This document shows, in pieces, positions 45,267 to 53,679 of a DNA stretch of 64,000 nt. The stretch covers positions 56,478-120,477 of the forward strand of contig JANNSJ010000028.1 in the NCBI GenBank assembly GCA_031402435.1, written 5' to 3'. Made by a program: the position numbers and the translations under genes. The stretch comes from UBA11986 sp031402435. Its GTDB lineage: Bacteria; Bacteroidota; Ignavibacteria; UBA10030; UBA6906. Each line of letters starts with the position of its first letter. Position 1 is the stretch's first letter. Below the pieces are notes generated by a model. The model was not told the DNA's origin and did not search any database. It saw only the letters and a program-made list of their open reading frames with translations.

Positions 45267-46373
45267 ATGATTGTAAGGGACGTTCAGGAGATTATTGAAA
45301 AGTGGGCGCCAACAGGCATCGCCTGGGAACGAGACAACGTCGGGCTGCAAATCGGTTCGCCGGATGCAACGGTAGACGGGATCCACGTATGCCTGGACGT
45401 CAATGAAGAGATCATCCACGAGGCACGGGCACGGCGTTCGAATCTTATCGTAAGCCACCACCCGTTATTGTTTCGACCACTACAATCGGTGAACCTGGAG
45501 AATGGAAACGGGCGTTGTATTGAACTACTGTTGCGTTCACAAATCAGCCTCTATTCAGCACATACGAATCTTGACTTTTCTCGTGGCGGAACAAGTTTTG
45601 CACTTGCCGACAAATTAGGACTCACGAATGTGGATTTCCTAAGAAAGAGCTACAGGTTGAGCAAGAAGATCGTTACGTTCGTTCCGTCTGACCATGTGGA
45701 TCGTGTCGCCGAGGCAATGGGAAACGCAGGCGCCGGAAGAATCGGGAACTACGAATCGTGTTCGTTTCGGAGTCAGGGAATAGGAACATTCAAAGGCAAT
45801 GCGAAATCCAAACCGGCAGTCGGCACAAAAGGCAAGCTTGAGCAGATTCAGGAAATACGCCTGGAGATGATCGCGGAGCAACCGAATATGCGTTCCGTGG
45901 TCCAGGCGCTACATGATACACATCCATACGAAGAAGTGGCGTACGATATATATCCACTTGAGAATGTTTCCACAGAATATGGCATGGGTATAATCGGTGA
46001 ACTCTCCAAACCGATTCCCGCAGGGCAGTTCATTTCACATGTGAAGAGATCGCTCAAGACAGATGCAGTCCGTTATGCCCGGGGTACACAGACGCGAATT
46101 CGCAGGGTTGCTGCCTGCGGCGGCAGCGGATCTGAACTGGCCGATGAGGCAATTCGTCAAGGTGCCGACGCATTCATCACTGCTGATGTAAAGTATCACA
46201 GCTTTCAGGATGCTGCACATCGCATCCTGCTTGTCGATGCGGGACATTACGAGACCGAGCGGCCTGTGGTTGACGCACTGGTCAAGAGATTGAAGGAAAA
46301 ATTCAAAAACACCGGAGAACAAGTTCCGGTCCATGCAAGCCGAATATCATCGAACCCGATTGTGTATCATTAA
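45267..46373 (+). CDS. Nif3-like dinuclear metal-centre protein (GTP cyclohydrolase 1 type 2 family)
   Basis: This 368-residue Nif3/YbgI family protein begins VRDVQEIIEKWAPTGIAWER, then DNVGLQIGS. It has the metal-binding SNLIVSHHPLLFRPL with His pair, YSAHTNLDF and C-terminal LLVDAGHYETER with His and Glu. An insert domain (about 125-240, VTFVPSDHVDRVAEAMGNAG) gives the longer form typical of bacterial homologues, which form hexamers. The biochemical role is unsettled. No clear Shine-Dalgarno precedes ATG 45267, because the hairpin at 45224-45250 occupies that space. The zinc-ribbon gene follows 17 bases later. Confidence 0.9.
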   Translation: MIVRDVQEIIEKWAPTGIAWERDNVGLQIGSPDATVDGIHVCLDVNEEIIHEARARRSNLIVSHHPLLFRPLQSVNLENGNGRCIELLLRSQISLYSAHTNLDFSRGGTSFALADKLGLTNVDFLRKSYRLSKKIVTFVPSDHVDRVAEAMGNAGAGRIGNYESCSFRSQGIGTFKGNAKSKPAVGTKGKLEQIQEIRLEMIAEQPNMRSVVQALHDTHPYEEVAYDIYPLENVSTEYGMGIIGELSKPIPAGQFISHVKRSLKTDAVRYARGTQTRIRRVAACGGSGSELADEAIRQGADAFITADVKYHSFQDAAHRILLVDAGHYETERPVVDALVKRLKEKFKNTGEQVPVHASRISSNPIVYH

Positions 46374-46390
46374 CTACAGAAGGAACTCCA

Positions 46391-47128
46391 TTGGAAAATA
46401 GGTTACGAAACCTCTATGCTTTGCAATTGATCGACAACAACCTTGATGAGATCGAAGACCTCAAAGGGGATCTTCCAGCCGAGACCCGTGAGGCGGAAGC
46501 AAAGGTGACCGAGCTACAGGAGAAACTCGCAGAGCTTGAACATGAAATGAAGTCCTCATTTGCCGGGCGTGATAAGGCGGATAGCGCGATCATCAACCTG
46601 AAGGCGAAGCTCGAAAAATACAAGAAGCAGCAATTCGAAGTCCGGAATAACAAAGAGTACGATGCCCTTTCGCGAGAGATGGATTCAGCAACCGCCACGG
46701 TTGCAAAACTCGAGAAGGAGATGGAAACACTTGAAAGCAAGGCAACCACAGCACGGACAGACATTGAAGCTCTTAAGATAACATTCGATGCAGCCAATGT
46801 AATCCTTGAAGAACGACGCGAAGCCCTTGCCGAAGTCTCAAAGAGCACGGAAGCTGAAGAATTAAAGTATGCCCACGAGCGGCAGAAGGTTGTTGCACGC
46901 ATCGACAAAGCCGATCTCTCCGCATACGAACGCATCAGGAAAGCGAAGAAAGGCAAAGCAATTGTTCCCGTAAAACGGGGAGCCTGTGGCGGGTGCTACA
47001 ACAAAGTCCCGCCGCAAATGCTGCTCGAGCTTCGCCATAACAACAAACTGTATATGTGTGAAGGTTGCGGTCGCATCGTGGTCTCCGATGAGCTTGTTGA
47101 ATCCTTGTCAGCAACCGCATCATCATAA
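46391..47128 (+). CDS. Coiled-coil protein with C4 zinc ribbon (DUF164/CT398-like)
   Basis: This 245-residue protein is a long helical hairpin from residue 1 to about 190 (heptad-rich, with Glu and Lys). It ends in a four-Cys zinc ribbon (GACGGCYNKVPPQ and LYMCEGCGRIVV). This is the architecture of the widespread zf-RING_7/DUF164 proteins commonly found next to nif3. It starts with TTG 46391 (AAGGA upstream). The function is uncertain, and a role in RNA/DNA-associated complexes or secretion has been proposed for the family. Confidence 0.85.
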   Translation: MENRLRNLYALQLIDNNLDEIEDLKGDLPAETREAEAKVTELQEKLAELEHEMKSSFAGRDKADSAIINLKAKLEKYKKQQFEVRNNKEYDALSREMDSATATVAKLEKEMETLESKATTARTDIEALKITFDAANVILEERREALAEVSKSTEAEELKYAHERQKVVARIDKADLSAYERIRKAKKGKAIVPVKRGACGGCYNKVPPQMLLELRHNNKLYMCEGCGRIVVSDELVESLSATASS

Positions 47129-47197
47129 GTGTGCGCCGTCGTCAGCCATGACAGGCGCTGTGATTCATAGATTTTAATTAACTAACATACTCACAAC

Positions 47198-47599
47198 TGC
47201 AGGTCGGGCAACCGCGTGATGCTATTTGCACCATGAGGAAAGTCCGAACTCCACAGAGCAAGGTGCCCCGTTAAGAGCAGGGGTCTCGACGGCAAAAGTC
47301 GTTGAGAACGGAAAGTGTCACAGAAAACAAACCGCCTCACCCGACTTGTCGGGACGGGGTAAGGGTGAAAAGGCGAGGTAAGAGCTCACCGGTCCGTCAG
47401 TAATGTCGGACGCATGATAAACCCCACCTGGAGCAAGACCATGTAAGAGAGGAGAAGCTGCTCGCTTCATTTTCGTGGCAACACGGGATAACTCTCGGGT
47501 AGGTCGCTAGAGCCAAGGAGCAATCCGAGGCCCAGAGAAATGGTTGCCTCCTCTCTACCATTGGCGGAGAGCAGACAGAATTCGGCTTACAGACCTGCA
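47198..47599 (+). ncRNA. rnpB: RNase P RNA
   Basis: The conserved core GAGGAAAGTCCGAACTCC lies about 25 bases into the RNA, the P4-type complement ACAGAATTCGGCTTACAG near the 3' end, and the ends pair (TGCAGGTC 47198-47205 with GACCTGCA 47592-47599) as helix P1. Length is about 402 nt, in line with bacterial type A RNase P RNA, which cleaves tRNA 5' leaders. It sits between the zinc-ribbon gene and recJ. An AT-rich stretch (ATAGATTTTAATTAACTAAC, 47167-47186) just upstream is the probable promoter. Confidence 0.97.
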
Positions 47600-47618
47600 T
47601 TGCCTTTCGTTACCTGCT

Positions 47619-47639
47619 CACCCGTATCCCCTACGGGTG
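47619..47639 (+). terminator. Hairpin after rnpB without T-run
   Basis: An 8-bp perfect stem (CACCCGTA 47619-47626, TACGGGTG 47632-47639) with a 5-base loop follows the RNase P RNA and precedes the recJ ribosome site. It lacks a U-tract, so it may be a processing or pause signal instead of a terminator. Confidence 0.4.
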
Positions 47640-47669
47640 GTACGAAGGCATTTCTTGAAAGGAGTCACC

Positions 47670-49400
47670 GTGAATACCACGTTCAGGGAACACCGGTGGA
47701 CAGTCGCCGAGCCACCCGACCCGGAAGTTGTTGCACACCTCTCCAAAGAGATCAACGTTCCAGAAGCAATTGCCAAGGTCCTCGTGTTTCGCGGGATCAA
47801 TGACTACAACAAGGCAAAGGCGTACTTCCGGCCCACACTTGAGCAACTCCACGATCCGTTTCTGATGGACGGAATGGAACTGGCCGCGACAAGAGTCATC
47901 AAGGCAATCGAACAAAAGGAAAAGGTCGTTGTCTTCGGGGACTATGATGTTGATGGAACCAATGGCGCCTCCATGCTCTACCTGTTCTTTCGGGAAGTTG
48001 GCTGCAGTGTCAGCTACTACATCCCCGATCGTTTGAAGGAAGGCTACGGCATTTCCCGTACCGGTATCGATAAAGCCGCACAGGAAGGTGTCACTCTCTT
48101 CGTTTCGATTGACTGCGGCATTACTGCCATTGATCAGGTTGAGTACGCACGAAGCCTGGGCCTCGACGTGGTCATCTGCGATCACCACGAAGCCGGTGAA
48201 CGACTGCCAAACGCCTACGCTGTGCTCGATCCCATCAAGCCCGGAGACACATACCCGTTCAAATACTTATGCGGATGCGGCGTGGGGTTCAAACTTATCC
48301 AGGCTATTGCCCAACGCCTTGGCAAGGAGTCATTGCTCCCACAGTTCCTGGAATTTACTACGCTCGCAACCACTGCGGACATCGTGCCGCTTGTTGATGA
48401 GAATCGGATCCTCGTCAAGAAAGGATTTGAACAGATTAATGCGAACCCAAGGCCGGGCATCAAGGCCCTGATCGAAGCCGCAGGACTTAACCTAAAGAGC
48501 ATCAGCACCGGACAAATCGTGTTCGGCCTTGCGCCGCGCATCAATGCTGCAGGCCGACTCGGAGATGCCAATCGTGCCGTCCGTTTGCTCACCTGCGAGG
48601 ACCCCGAAGAAGCACGCTCACTCGCCAATGTGCTTGAACTCGAAAACATGAACCGCCGCAAGATCGACGAAGAAACGTTTGACGAGGCTCAACAACTTGC
48701 CGAACAACTCTTTGACCTCGATGTTGATTCGGTCATCGTGTTGCATCAGGAACATTGGCATCCGGGAGTCGTCGGGATTGTCGCATCACGCATGGTGGAG
48801 AAGTACTACAAACCCTCCATTATGATGGCAACAGTTGATGGCGTTGCCAAAGGCTCGGCGCGGAGTGTCAGCGGGTTCGATGTGTATCAGGCGCTCAAGC
48901 GTTGCGAAGACAAGCTGATTCAGTTTGGCGGACACAAATATGCCGCTGGGCTAACCGTGGAAGTCTCCCGACTGGATGAGTTCCGTGACGCCTTCAATGC
49001 CACCGTGAAAGAAATGATGGCCGAGGAGCTGAAGACGCCCGAAATCAAGGTGGATGTGGAGATCACGTTCGCTGAGATCACGCCGCGCTTTATCCGCATC
49101 CTGAAGGAATTCGCCCCGTTCGGGCCTGGAAATATGAAACCGACATTTCTTGCACGCAATCTGGAAGTCATCGGCTCGCCACGCATTGTCGGCAGGAATC
49201 ACTTGCGTTTCAAAGTGAGACAAAACGGTATTGTCTTTGATGCCATCGGCTTCGGGCTCGGAGAGCTGTTGCAGAAGGCCTCAAGCGGGAGGAAGGACAT
49301 CGAATGTGTCTTTTCCGTTGAGGAGAATGACTACGTCCCACCAAACGGAGCGCGACCAGCCAATGCAGTACCGCAACTCAAAGTACGAGACATCCGATAA
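47670..49400 (+). CDS. recJ: Single-stranded-DNA-specific exonuclease RecJ
   Basis: This 576-residue DHH-superfamily nuclease has motif I VVFGDYDVDGTNGASMLY, motif II DCGIT, and motif III VVICDHHEAGERLP. The DHHA1 domain shows HWHPGVVGIVASRMVEKYY and the GSARSVSGFDVYQAL plus GGHKYAAGLTV motifs, followed by a C-terminal OB-type domain. It degrades ssDNA 5' to 3' in recombination and repair. GTG 47670 is preceded by GAAAGGAG, and the longer frame would run back into rnpB. It lies upstream of the ruvCAB genes, forming a recombination and repair cluster. Confidence 0.94.
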   Translation: MNTTFREHRWTVAEPPDPEVVAHLSKEINVPEAIAKVLVFRGINDYNKAKAYFRPTLEQLHDPFLMDGMELAATRVIKAIEQKEKVVVFGDYDVDGTNGASMLYLFFREVGCSVSYYIPDRLKEGYGISRTGIDKAAQEGVTLFVSIDCGITAIDQVEYARSLGLDVVICDHHEAGERLPNAYAVLDPIKPGDTYPFKYLCGCGVGFKLIQAIAQRLGKESLLPQFLEFTTLATTADIVPLVDENRILVKKGFEQINANPRPGIKALIEAAGLNLKSISTGQIVFGLAPRINAAGRLGDANRAVRLLTCEDPEEARSLANVLELENMNRRKIDEETFDEAQQLAEQLFDLDVDSVIVLHQEHWHPGVVGIVASRMVEKYYKPSIMMATVDGVAKGSARSVSGFDVYQALKRCEDKLIQFGGHKYAAGLTVEVSRLDEFRDAFNATVKEMMAEELKTPEIKVDVEITFAEITPRFIRILKEFAPFGPGNMKPTFLARNLEVIGSPRIVGRNHLRFKVRQNGIVFDAIGFGLGELLQKASSGRKDIECVFSVEENDYVPPNGARPANAVPQLKVRDIR

Positions 49401-49428
49401 CTGATAACGAAACGAAGGAGAAGCAACC

Positions 49429-50184
49429 ATGTCAGGCCACTCAAAATGGGCAACAATCAAACGCAAGAAGGGTGCAACCGATGCAGCTCGCGGGCGGTTA
49501 TTCACAAGGCTCATCAAGGAAATTACCATTGCAGCAAAAAACGGCGGAGGAAACCCGGAAGGAAACCCTCGGCTTCGTCTTGCCGTCCAGACGGGTAAAG
49601 ACAACAACATGCCTGCAGACAATATCAAGCGTGCCATCCAAAAAGGGACCGGCGAACTTCCCGGTGTTTCGTATGAAGAAGTAACATTCGAAGGCTATGG
49701 ACCGGCCGGCGTTGCAATTATTGTTGAAGTCGTAACCGATAATAACAATCGCACCGTTTCCGAAATGCGGCACGTTTTCTCGCGCAACAACGGCAATATG
49801 GGGCAAACAGGAAGCGTGGCATGGATGTTCCATCGCAAAGGGAACATCGTTATTTCACGGGCAGGAAAAGCAATCATCGAGGATGACCTCCTCTCGATTA
49901 TCCTCGATGCCGGCGCCGATGACATGCAAATGGACGATGACACATTCACCGTCCTGACGGCGCCTCAAGCGTTCGATGCCGTAAAGAAAGCAATCGAAGA
50001 CAAGGGAATCAAAGTAGAAACCGCTGCGCTCCAGATGATCCCCGAGAATACCATCAAGGTCTCAGGCAAGGAAGCCGAACAAACGCTGAGGCTGATGGAG
50101 GCACTCGAAGAGCATGAAGACGTGCAGAATGTCTATGCGAACTTCGATATAGACGAGAAGGAACTTGCCTCAATCAACAACTGA
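49429..50184 (+). CDS. yebC: YebC/PmpR family protein
   Basis: This 251-residue YebC-type protein has the canonical N-terminus SGHSKWATIKRKKGATDAAR, GGGNPEGNPRLR, NIKRAIQKGTGEL and EGYGPAGVAIIVEVVTDN. It acts as a DNA-binding regulator, and YebC proteins are also implicated in translation of difficult peptide stretches. It precedes ruvC and overlaps it, an arrangement conserved in many bacteria. Confidence 0.95.
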   Translation: MSGHSKWATIKRKKGATDAARGRLFTRLIKEITIAAKNGGGNPEGNPRLRLAVQTGKDNNMPADNIKRAIQKGTGELPGVSYEEVTFEGYGPAGVAIIVEVVTDNNNRTVSEMRHVFSRNNGNMGQTGSVAWMFHRKGNIVISRAGKAIIEDDLLSIILDAGADDMQMDDDTFTVLTAPQAFDAVKKAIEDKGIKVETAALQMIPENTIKVSGKEAEQTLRLMEALEEHEDVQNVYANFDIDEKELASINN

Positions 50185-50779
50185 GCGAAGCCCCGGCGCA
50201 AAGCGCTCTTCGGGATTGAGCCGCGGTCGCATCAAGAGTACATCCATCGTTCTTGGTATTGATCCGGGAACGCTTGTGACAGGGTATGGCGTTGTCATGC
50301 GCAGCCGGAATACACTCCAGTTGCTCGGGTGCGGAACAATCCGGAACCCCGCTCAGGCATCAATGCCGCTACGGTTGAAAACAATCTACAACGATCTCTG
50401 CTCCGTTATCGAGACGTTTCATCCCGATGAACTTGCGATAGAGTCCGCGTTCTACGGAAAGAATGCCCAGTCTGCCCTGAAGCTTGGTCACGCTCGCGGT
50501 GTCGCGATTCTTGCCGCTGTCAAGAGTGAAATTCCGACAACGGAATACTCTCCCCGTGAAGTGAAAAAAGCTGTCGTCGGCAACGGAGCAGCATCAAAGG
50601 AACAAGTGCAGTATATGATCAAATCCATGCTTCACCTTTCCAATGCCAGGATGCTTCTCGATACGTCCGATGCAATTGCCATTGCCATCTGTCATCTCCA
50701 CCGGCTCGTGACACCCACATCGAAGCACAAGGACTGGAAGTCATTCATCACAGCGCATCCTGAGCGGGTGAAAGCGTGA
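50165..50779 (+). CDS. ruvC: Crossover junction endodeoxyribonuclease RuvC
   Basis: RuvC resolves Holliday junctions. The catalytic acidic residues lie in VLGIDPGTLVTGYGVV, LAIESAFYGKNAQSALKLGH and DTSDAIAIAICHLHR. The start is uncertain: TTG 50165 lies 20 bases inside yebC, and an in-frame TTG at 50216 would give a shorter N-terminus closer to the usual family start. No ATG or GTG is available before the conserved region. The stop overlaps the ruvA start. Confidence 0.92.
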   Translation: MPQSTTERSPGAKRSSGLSRGRIKSTSIVLGIDPGTLVTGYGVVMRSRNTLQLLGCGTIRNPAQASMPLRLKTIYNDLCSVIETFHPDELAIESAFYGKNAQSALKLGHARGVAILAAVKSEIPTTEYSPREVKKAVVGNGAASKEQVQYMIKSMLHLSNARMLLDTSDAIAIAICHLHRLVTPTSKHKDWKSFITAHPERVKA

Positions 50780-51381
50780 TAGCATCCATCCGTGGAACAC
50801 TCACGTTCAAATCACCGACTGAAGTTATCGTCGACACGCAGGGCATCGGGTATAGCGTGAGCATTCCCCTGTCTACTTATGCAACACTCGGCAGCGTCAA
50901 CTCTTCTGTCACTCTTCTGACTTATCTTCATGTTCGCGAGGACCTGCTTCAACTCTACGGTTTCGCCAGCGAGGAGGAACGCACTATCTTCAAGCTCCTT
51001 ATCTCGGTTTCGGGCATCGGTCCCAAAATGGGGCAGACAATCCTTTCCGGCATCACCGTACCCGATCTTCAACATCATATTATTTCAGGAAACATTGGCG
51101 CGCTCACCACGATTCCCGGCGTTGGCAAGAAACTCGCTGAACGTTTGATCTTTGAGCTGCGTGAAAAAATTGGAAAGGTGGGGTCGTCCATCATCTTCCC
51201 TCCTGCCTCAAATGACAAGCAATCACAGATTCGCAGTGAGACTCTTATGGCATTGGCATCGCTGGGATATGCACGGCCTGTCGCCGAAAAGGCCTTGCTA
51301 TCCGCCCTCAAAGAAACAAACGGGAAAGAACCGACGGTGGAGGAACTCATCAAAGCTTCACTGAGGCATGCTTCGAAGTGA
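50776..51381 (+). CDS. ruvA: Holliday junction branch-migration protein RuvA
   Basis: This 201-residue DNA-binding subunit of the RuvAB motor has an N-terminal OB domain (IASIRGTLTFKSPTEVIVDT, GIGYSVSIPLSTY). Tandem helix-hairpin-helix motifs follow (LISVSGIGPKMGQTILSG and LTTIPGVGKKLAERLIFEL), with a C-terminal RuvB-binding domain. The start is GTG 50776 in the GTGA overlap with ruvC. Confidence 0.95.
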   Translation: MIASIRGTLTFKSPTEVIVDTQGIGYSVSIPLSTYATLGSVNSSVTLLTYLHVREDLLQLYGFASEEERTIFKLLISVSGIGPKMGQTILSGITVPDLQHHIISGNIGALTTIPGVGKKLAERLIFELREKIGKVGSSIIFPPASNDKQSQIRSETLMALASLGYARPVAEKALLSALKETNGKEPTVEELIKASLRHASK

Positions 51382-51474
51382 TGAATAGACAAATGTTGAT
51401 GAGACTTTTATCTTGCATCCAACTATCGTTCCATCCTTATTGACCTTTAAGCGCTCTTCCCTTACCTTCTCTCT

Positions 51475-52530
51475 ATGAAAACATCCGATTCCAACTCCCC
51501 CGACCGGTTGGCTCCACTGGGACTCGAAAACGAAGTAGAATTCGACCAGGCACTTCGCCCGCTCTCATTCTCCGACTTCTACGGCCAGGAGAAAATTACC
51601 GATAACCTGAAGGTCTTCATTTCCGCTGCGCGCCAACGGGAAGAAGCTCTGGACCATGTGCTCCTCACCGGCCCTCCCGGACTCGGCAAGACAACACTCG
51701 CCCACATCATCGCCAACGAGATGGGCGGGAATATCAAGGTTACATCAGGACCTGTGCTCGACAAGCCCGGCGACCTTGCAGGCATCTTGACGAATCTTGA
51801 AGAAGGAGACGTTCTGTTCATCGATGAAATCCATCGTTTGAACCCCGTTGTTGAGGAGTATCTGTATTCAGCAATGGAAGACTTCCGGCTTGACATCATG
51901 ATTGACTCCGGTCCAAGTGCGCGCAGCATTCAACTCACGCTGCCTAAATATACGCTGATCGGAGCAACGACGCGTGCAGGATTACTGACTGCTCCATTGC
52001 GTGCACGATTTGGTATAGCGAACAGACTCGACTATTACGACTCGACCATACTCCAGAAGATTCTCCAGCGATCTGCGTCGATACTCAATATCGAGTGTGA
52101 CCCGGTCGGTCTTGCAGAAATCTCCCGTCGTTCACGCGGAACTCCGCGCATTGCCAACCGCCTGTTGCGTCGTTGCCGTGATTTTGCCCAGGCTGATCCG
52201 AAGATGAAGCAATTCAACGGTGTCGTTTCTCAGGAGGTAGCACGGCATGCCCTCATTGCGCTTGAGGTGGATGAGCATGGGCTTGATGACATGGACAAGC
52301 GCATCCTTCAATGCATCATCCAGAAGTACAATGGCGGCCCTGTTGGCATCAACACACTTGCTGTCGCTGTAGGAGAAGAATCCGGAACGATCGAGGAAGT
52401 ATATGAGCCGTATTTGATTCAGGAAGGATTCATCAAGCGTACTCCGCGTGGACGCGAAGCGACGATGCTCGCGTACAAGCATCTCAATATCATTCCGACA
52501 AGAGAGCACCAACCGAATTTGTTTTCGTAA
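51475..52530 (+). CDS. ruvB: Holliday junction branch-migration ATPase RuvB
   Basis: This 351-residue AAA+ helicase motor has RPLSFSDFYGQEKITDNL, Walker A LTGPPGLGKTTLAHIIANEM, Walker B DVLFIDEIHRLN, the sensor ATTRAGLLTAPLRARFG and the C-terminal winged helix (YEPYLIQEGFIKRTPRGREA). It lies 93 bp after ruvA. It is the last housekeeping gene before the candidate defence island, whose first gene starts 37 bp later. Confidence 0.96.
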   Translation: MKTSDSNSPDRLAPLGLENEVEFDQALRPLSFSDFYGQEKITDNLKVFISAARQREEALDHVLLTGPPGLGKTTLAHIIANEMGGNIKVTSGPVLDKPGDLAGILTNLEEGDVLFIDEIHRLNPVVEEYLYSAMEDFRLDIMIDSGPSARSIQLTLPKYTLIGATTRAGLLTAPLRARFGIANRLDYYDSTILQKILQRSASILNIECDPVGLAEISRRSRGTPRIANRLLRRCRDFAQADPKMKQFNGVVSQEVARHALIALEVDEHGLDDMDKRILQCIIQKYNGGPVGINTLAVAVGEESGTIEEVYEPYLIQEGFIKRTPRGREATMLAYKHLNIIPTREHQPNLFS

Positions 52531-52566
52531 CGGATGGAAAACACTTTGTGAAAAGCAAATAGGGAA

Positions 52567-53679
52567 ATGAGCCAAGATTCGAGAGCAATCTCATACAAGG
52601 ACTTCTCTGTAATTGACGTCTTCAGCGGCATCGGCGGACTAGCTCACGGATTTTCCTTGGAGGATTTTAAGGTTGATGCAGGAATTGACTTTGATAAGAG
52701 TTGCAAGTTCGCCTTTGAGAAGAACAATAAGACCGTGTTTGTTCACAAAGATGTAACGACACTTGATTCAGTGGAACTCCTCTCTCTCTATTCCACAGGC
52801 AAGAGAAGAATTTTGGTCGGTTGCGCTCCATGTCAGCCTTTTTCAGTTTACAACAGCAAGGCATCGGGAAAGAAGAAAAAGGACGCGCAAGAGAAAGACA
52901 CCAAGTGGAAGTTGTTGTATACATTTGCCAATTTGATTGAAAAGGTTGATCCCGAAATTGTATCAATGGAGAATGTACCCTTGCTTATCAGTTTCAAAGG
53001 GGGTAGAGTGTTTCACGACTTCGTTAACAAGCTTAAAAGGAATGGATACACTGTCACATGGAACGTCATTAACGCACAAGATTTTGGCGTACCTCAACGA
53101 AGAAAGCGACTGATCCTTTTTGGGTCTAAACACGGGGAGGTAAAGCTAATTGATAAAACTATCGTGAATGGCAGATACAAAACAGTCCGAGAAACAATAG
53201 GCCGTTTGCCACCTGTTGAGGACGGCATCGCCCACCCTTCCGATCACTTACATAGAGCAAGAAAACTTACTGACCTGAACAAGAGAAGAATAAAGGCAAC
53301 TAAAGAAGGTGGCTTCTGGCGCGATTGGGATAAAGAGCTTTGGCTAAAATGTCATAAGAAAAAAAAGGGGAGGGATTTTAGAAGCGTTTATGGAAGAATG
53401 AAATGGGATGATGTTTCACCGACAATGACGACTTGTTGTATTGGTTTAAACAACGGTCGTTTTGGACATCCAGAACAGGATAGAGCAATAACTCTACGAG
53501 AAGCAGCATTGCTTCAGAGCTTTCCAGAGTACTATGAGTTTATTGACCCTGAAGCAAAGTTCTCTTCTTCAGCCATAGCACGACAAATTGGCAACGCAGT
53601 TCCTGTTGAATTAGGAGTAGCAATTGCAAGAAGCATCAAACAACATATCAACGATACAGTCGGAAGAGAGCAGCAATAG
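52567..53679 (+). CDS. DNA (cytosine-5-)-methyltransferase
   Basis: This 370-residue C5 methyltransferase has motif I VIDVFSGIGGLAHGFSLEDF, motif IV GCAPCQPFSVYN with the catalytic Cys, motif VI MENVPLL, motif VIII QRRKRLILFGSKHG and motif X RQIGNAVPVELGVAIARSI. All key residues are present. The target-recognition region lies between about 205 and 300, and the recognition sequence is unknown. It is the first gene of a five-gene run with overlapping frames: the next gene starts 56 bases before its stop. The gene and its followers look visibly more AT-rich than recJ-ruvB. It may protect host DNA from the Vsr-like nuclease at the end of the run. Confidence 0.93.
   Translation: MSQDSRAISYKDFSVIDVFSGIGGLAHGFSLEDFKVDAGIDFDKSCKFAFEKNNKTVFVHKDVTTLDSVELLSLYSTGKRRILVGCAPCQPFSVYNSKASGKKKKDAQEKDTKWKLLYTFANLIEKVDPEIVSMENVPLLISFKGGRVFHDFVNKLKRNGYTVTWNVINAQDFGVPQRRKRLILFGSKHGEVKLIDKTIVNGRYKTVRETIGRLPPVEDGIAHPSDHLHRARKLTDLNKRRIKATKEGGFWRDWDKELWLKCHKKKKGRDFRSVYGRMKWDDVSPTMTTCCIGLNNGRFGHPEQDRAITLREAALLQSFPEYYEFIDPEAKFSSSAIARQIGNAVPVELGVAIARSIKQHINDTVGREQQ

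Noticed and set aside
47619..47639. Hairpin after rnpB as a firm rho-independent terminator
   Set aside because: No T-run follows the stem, so it is kept only as a low-confidence feature.
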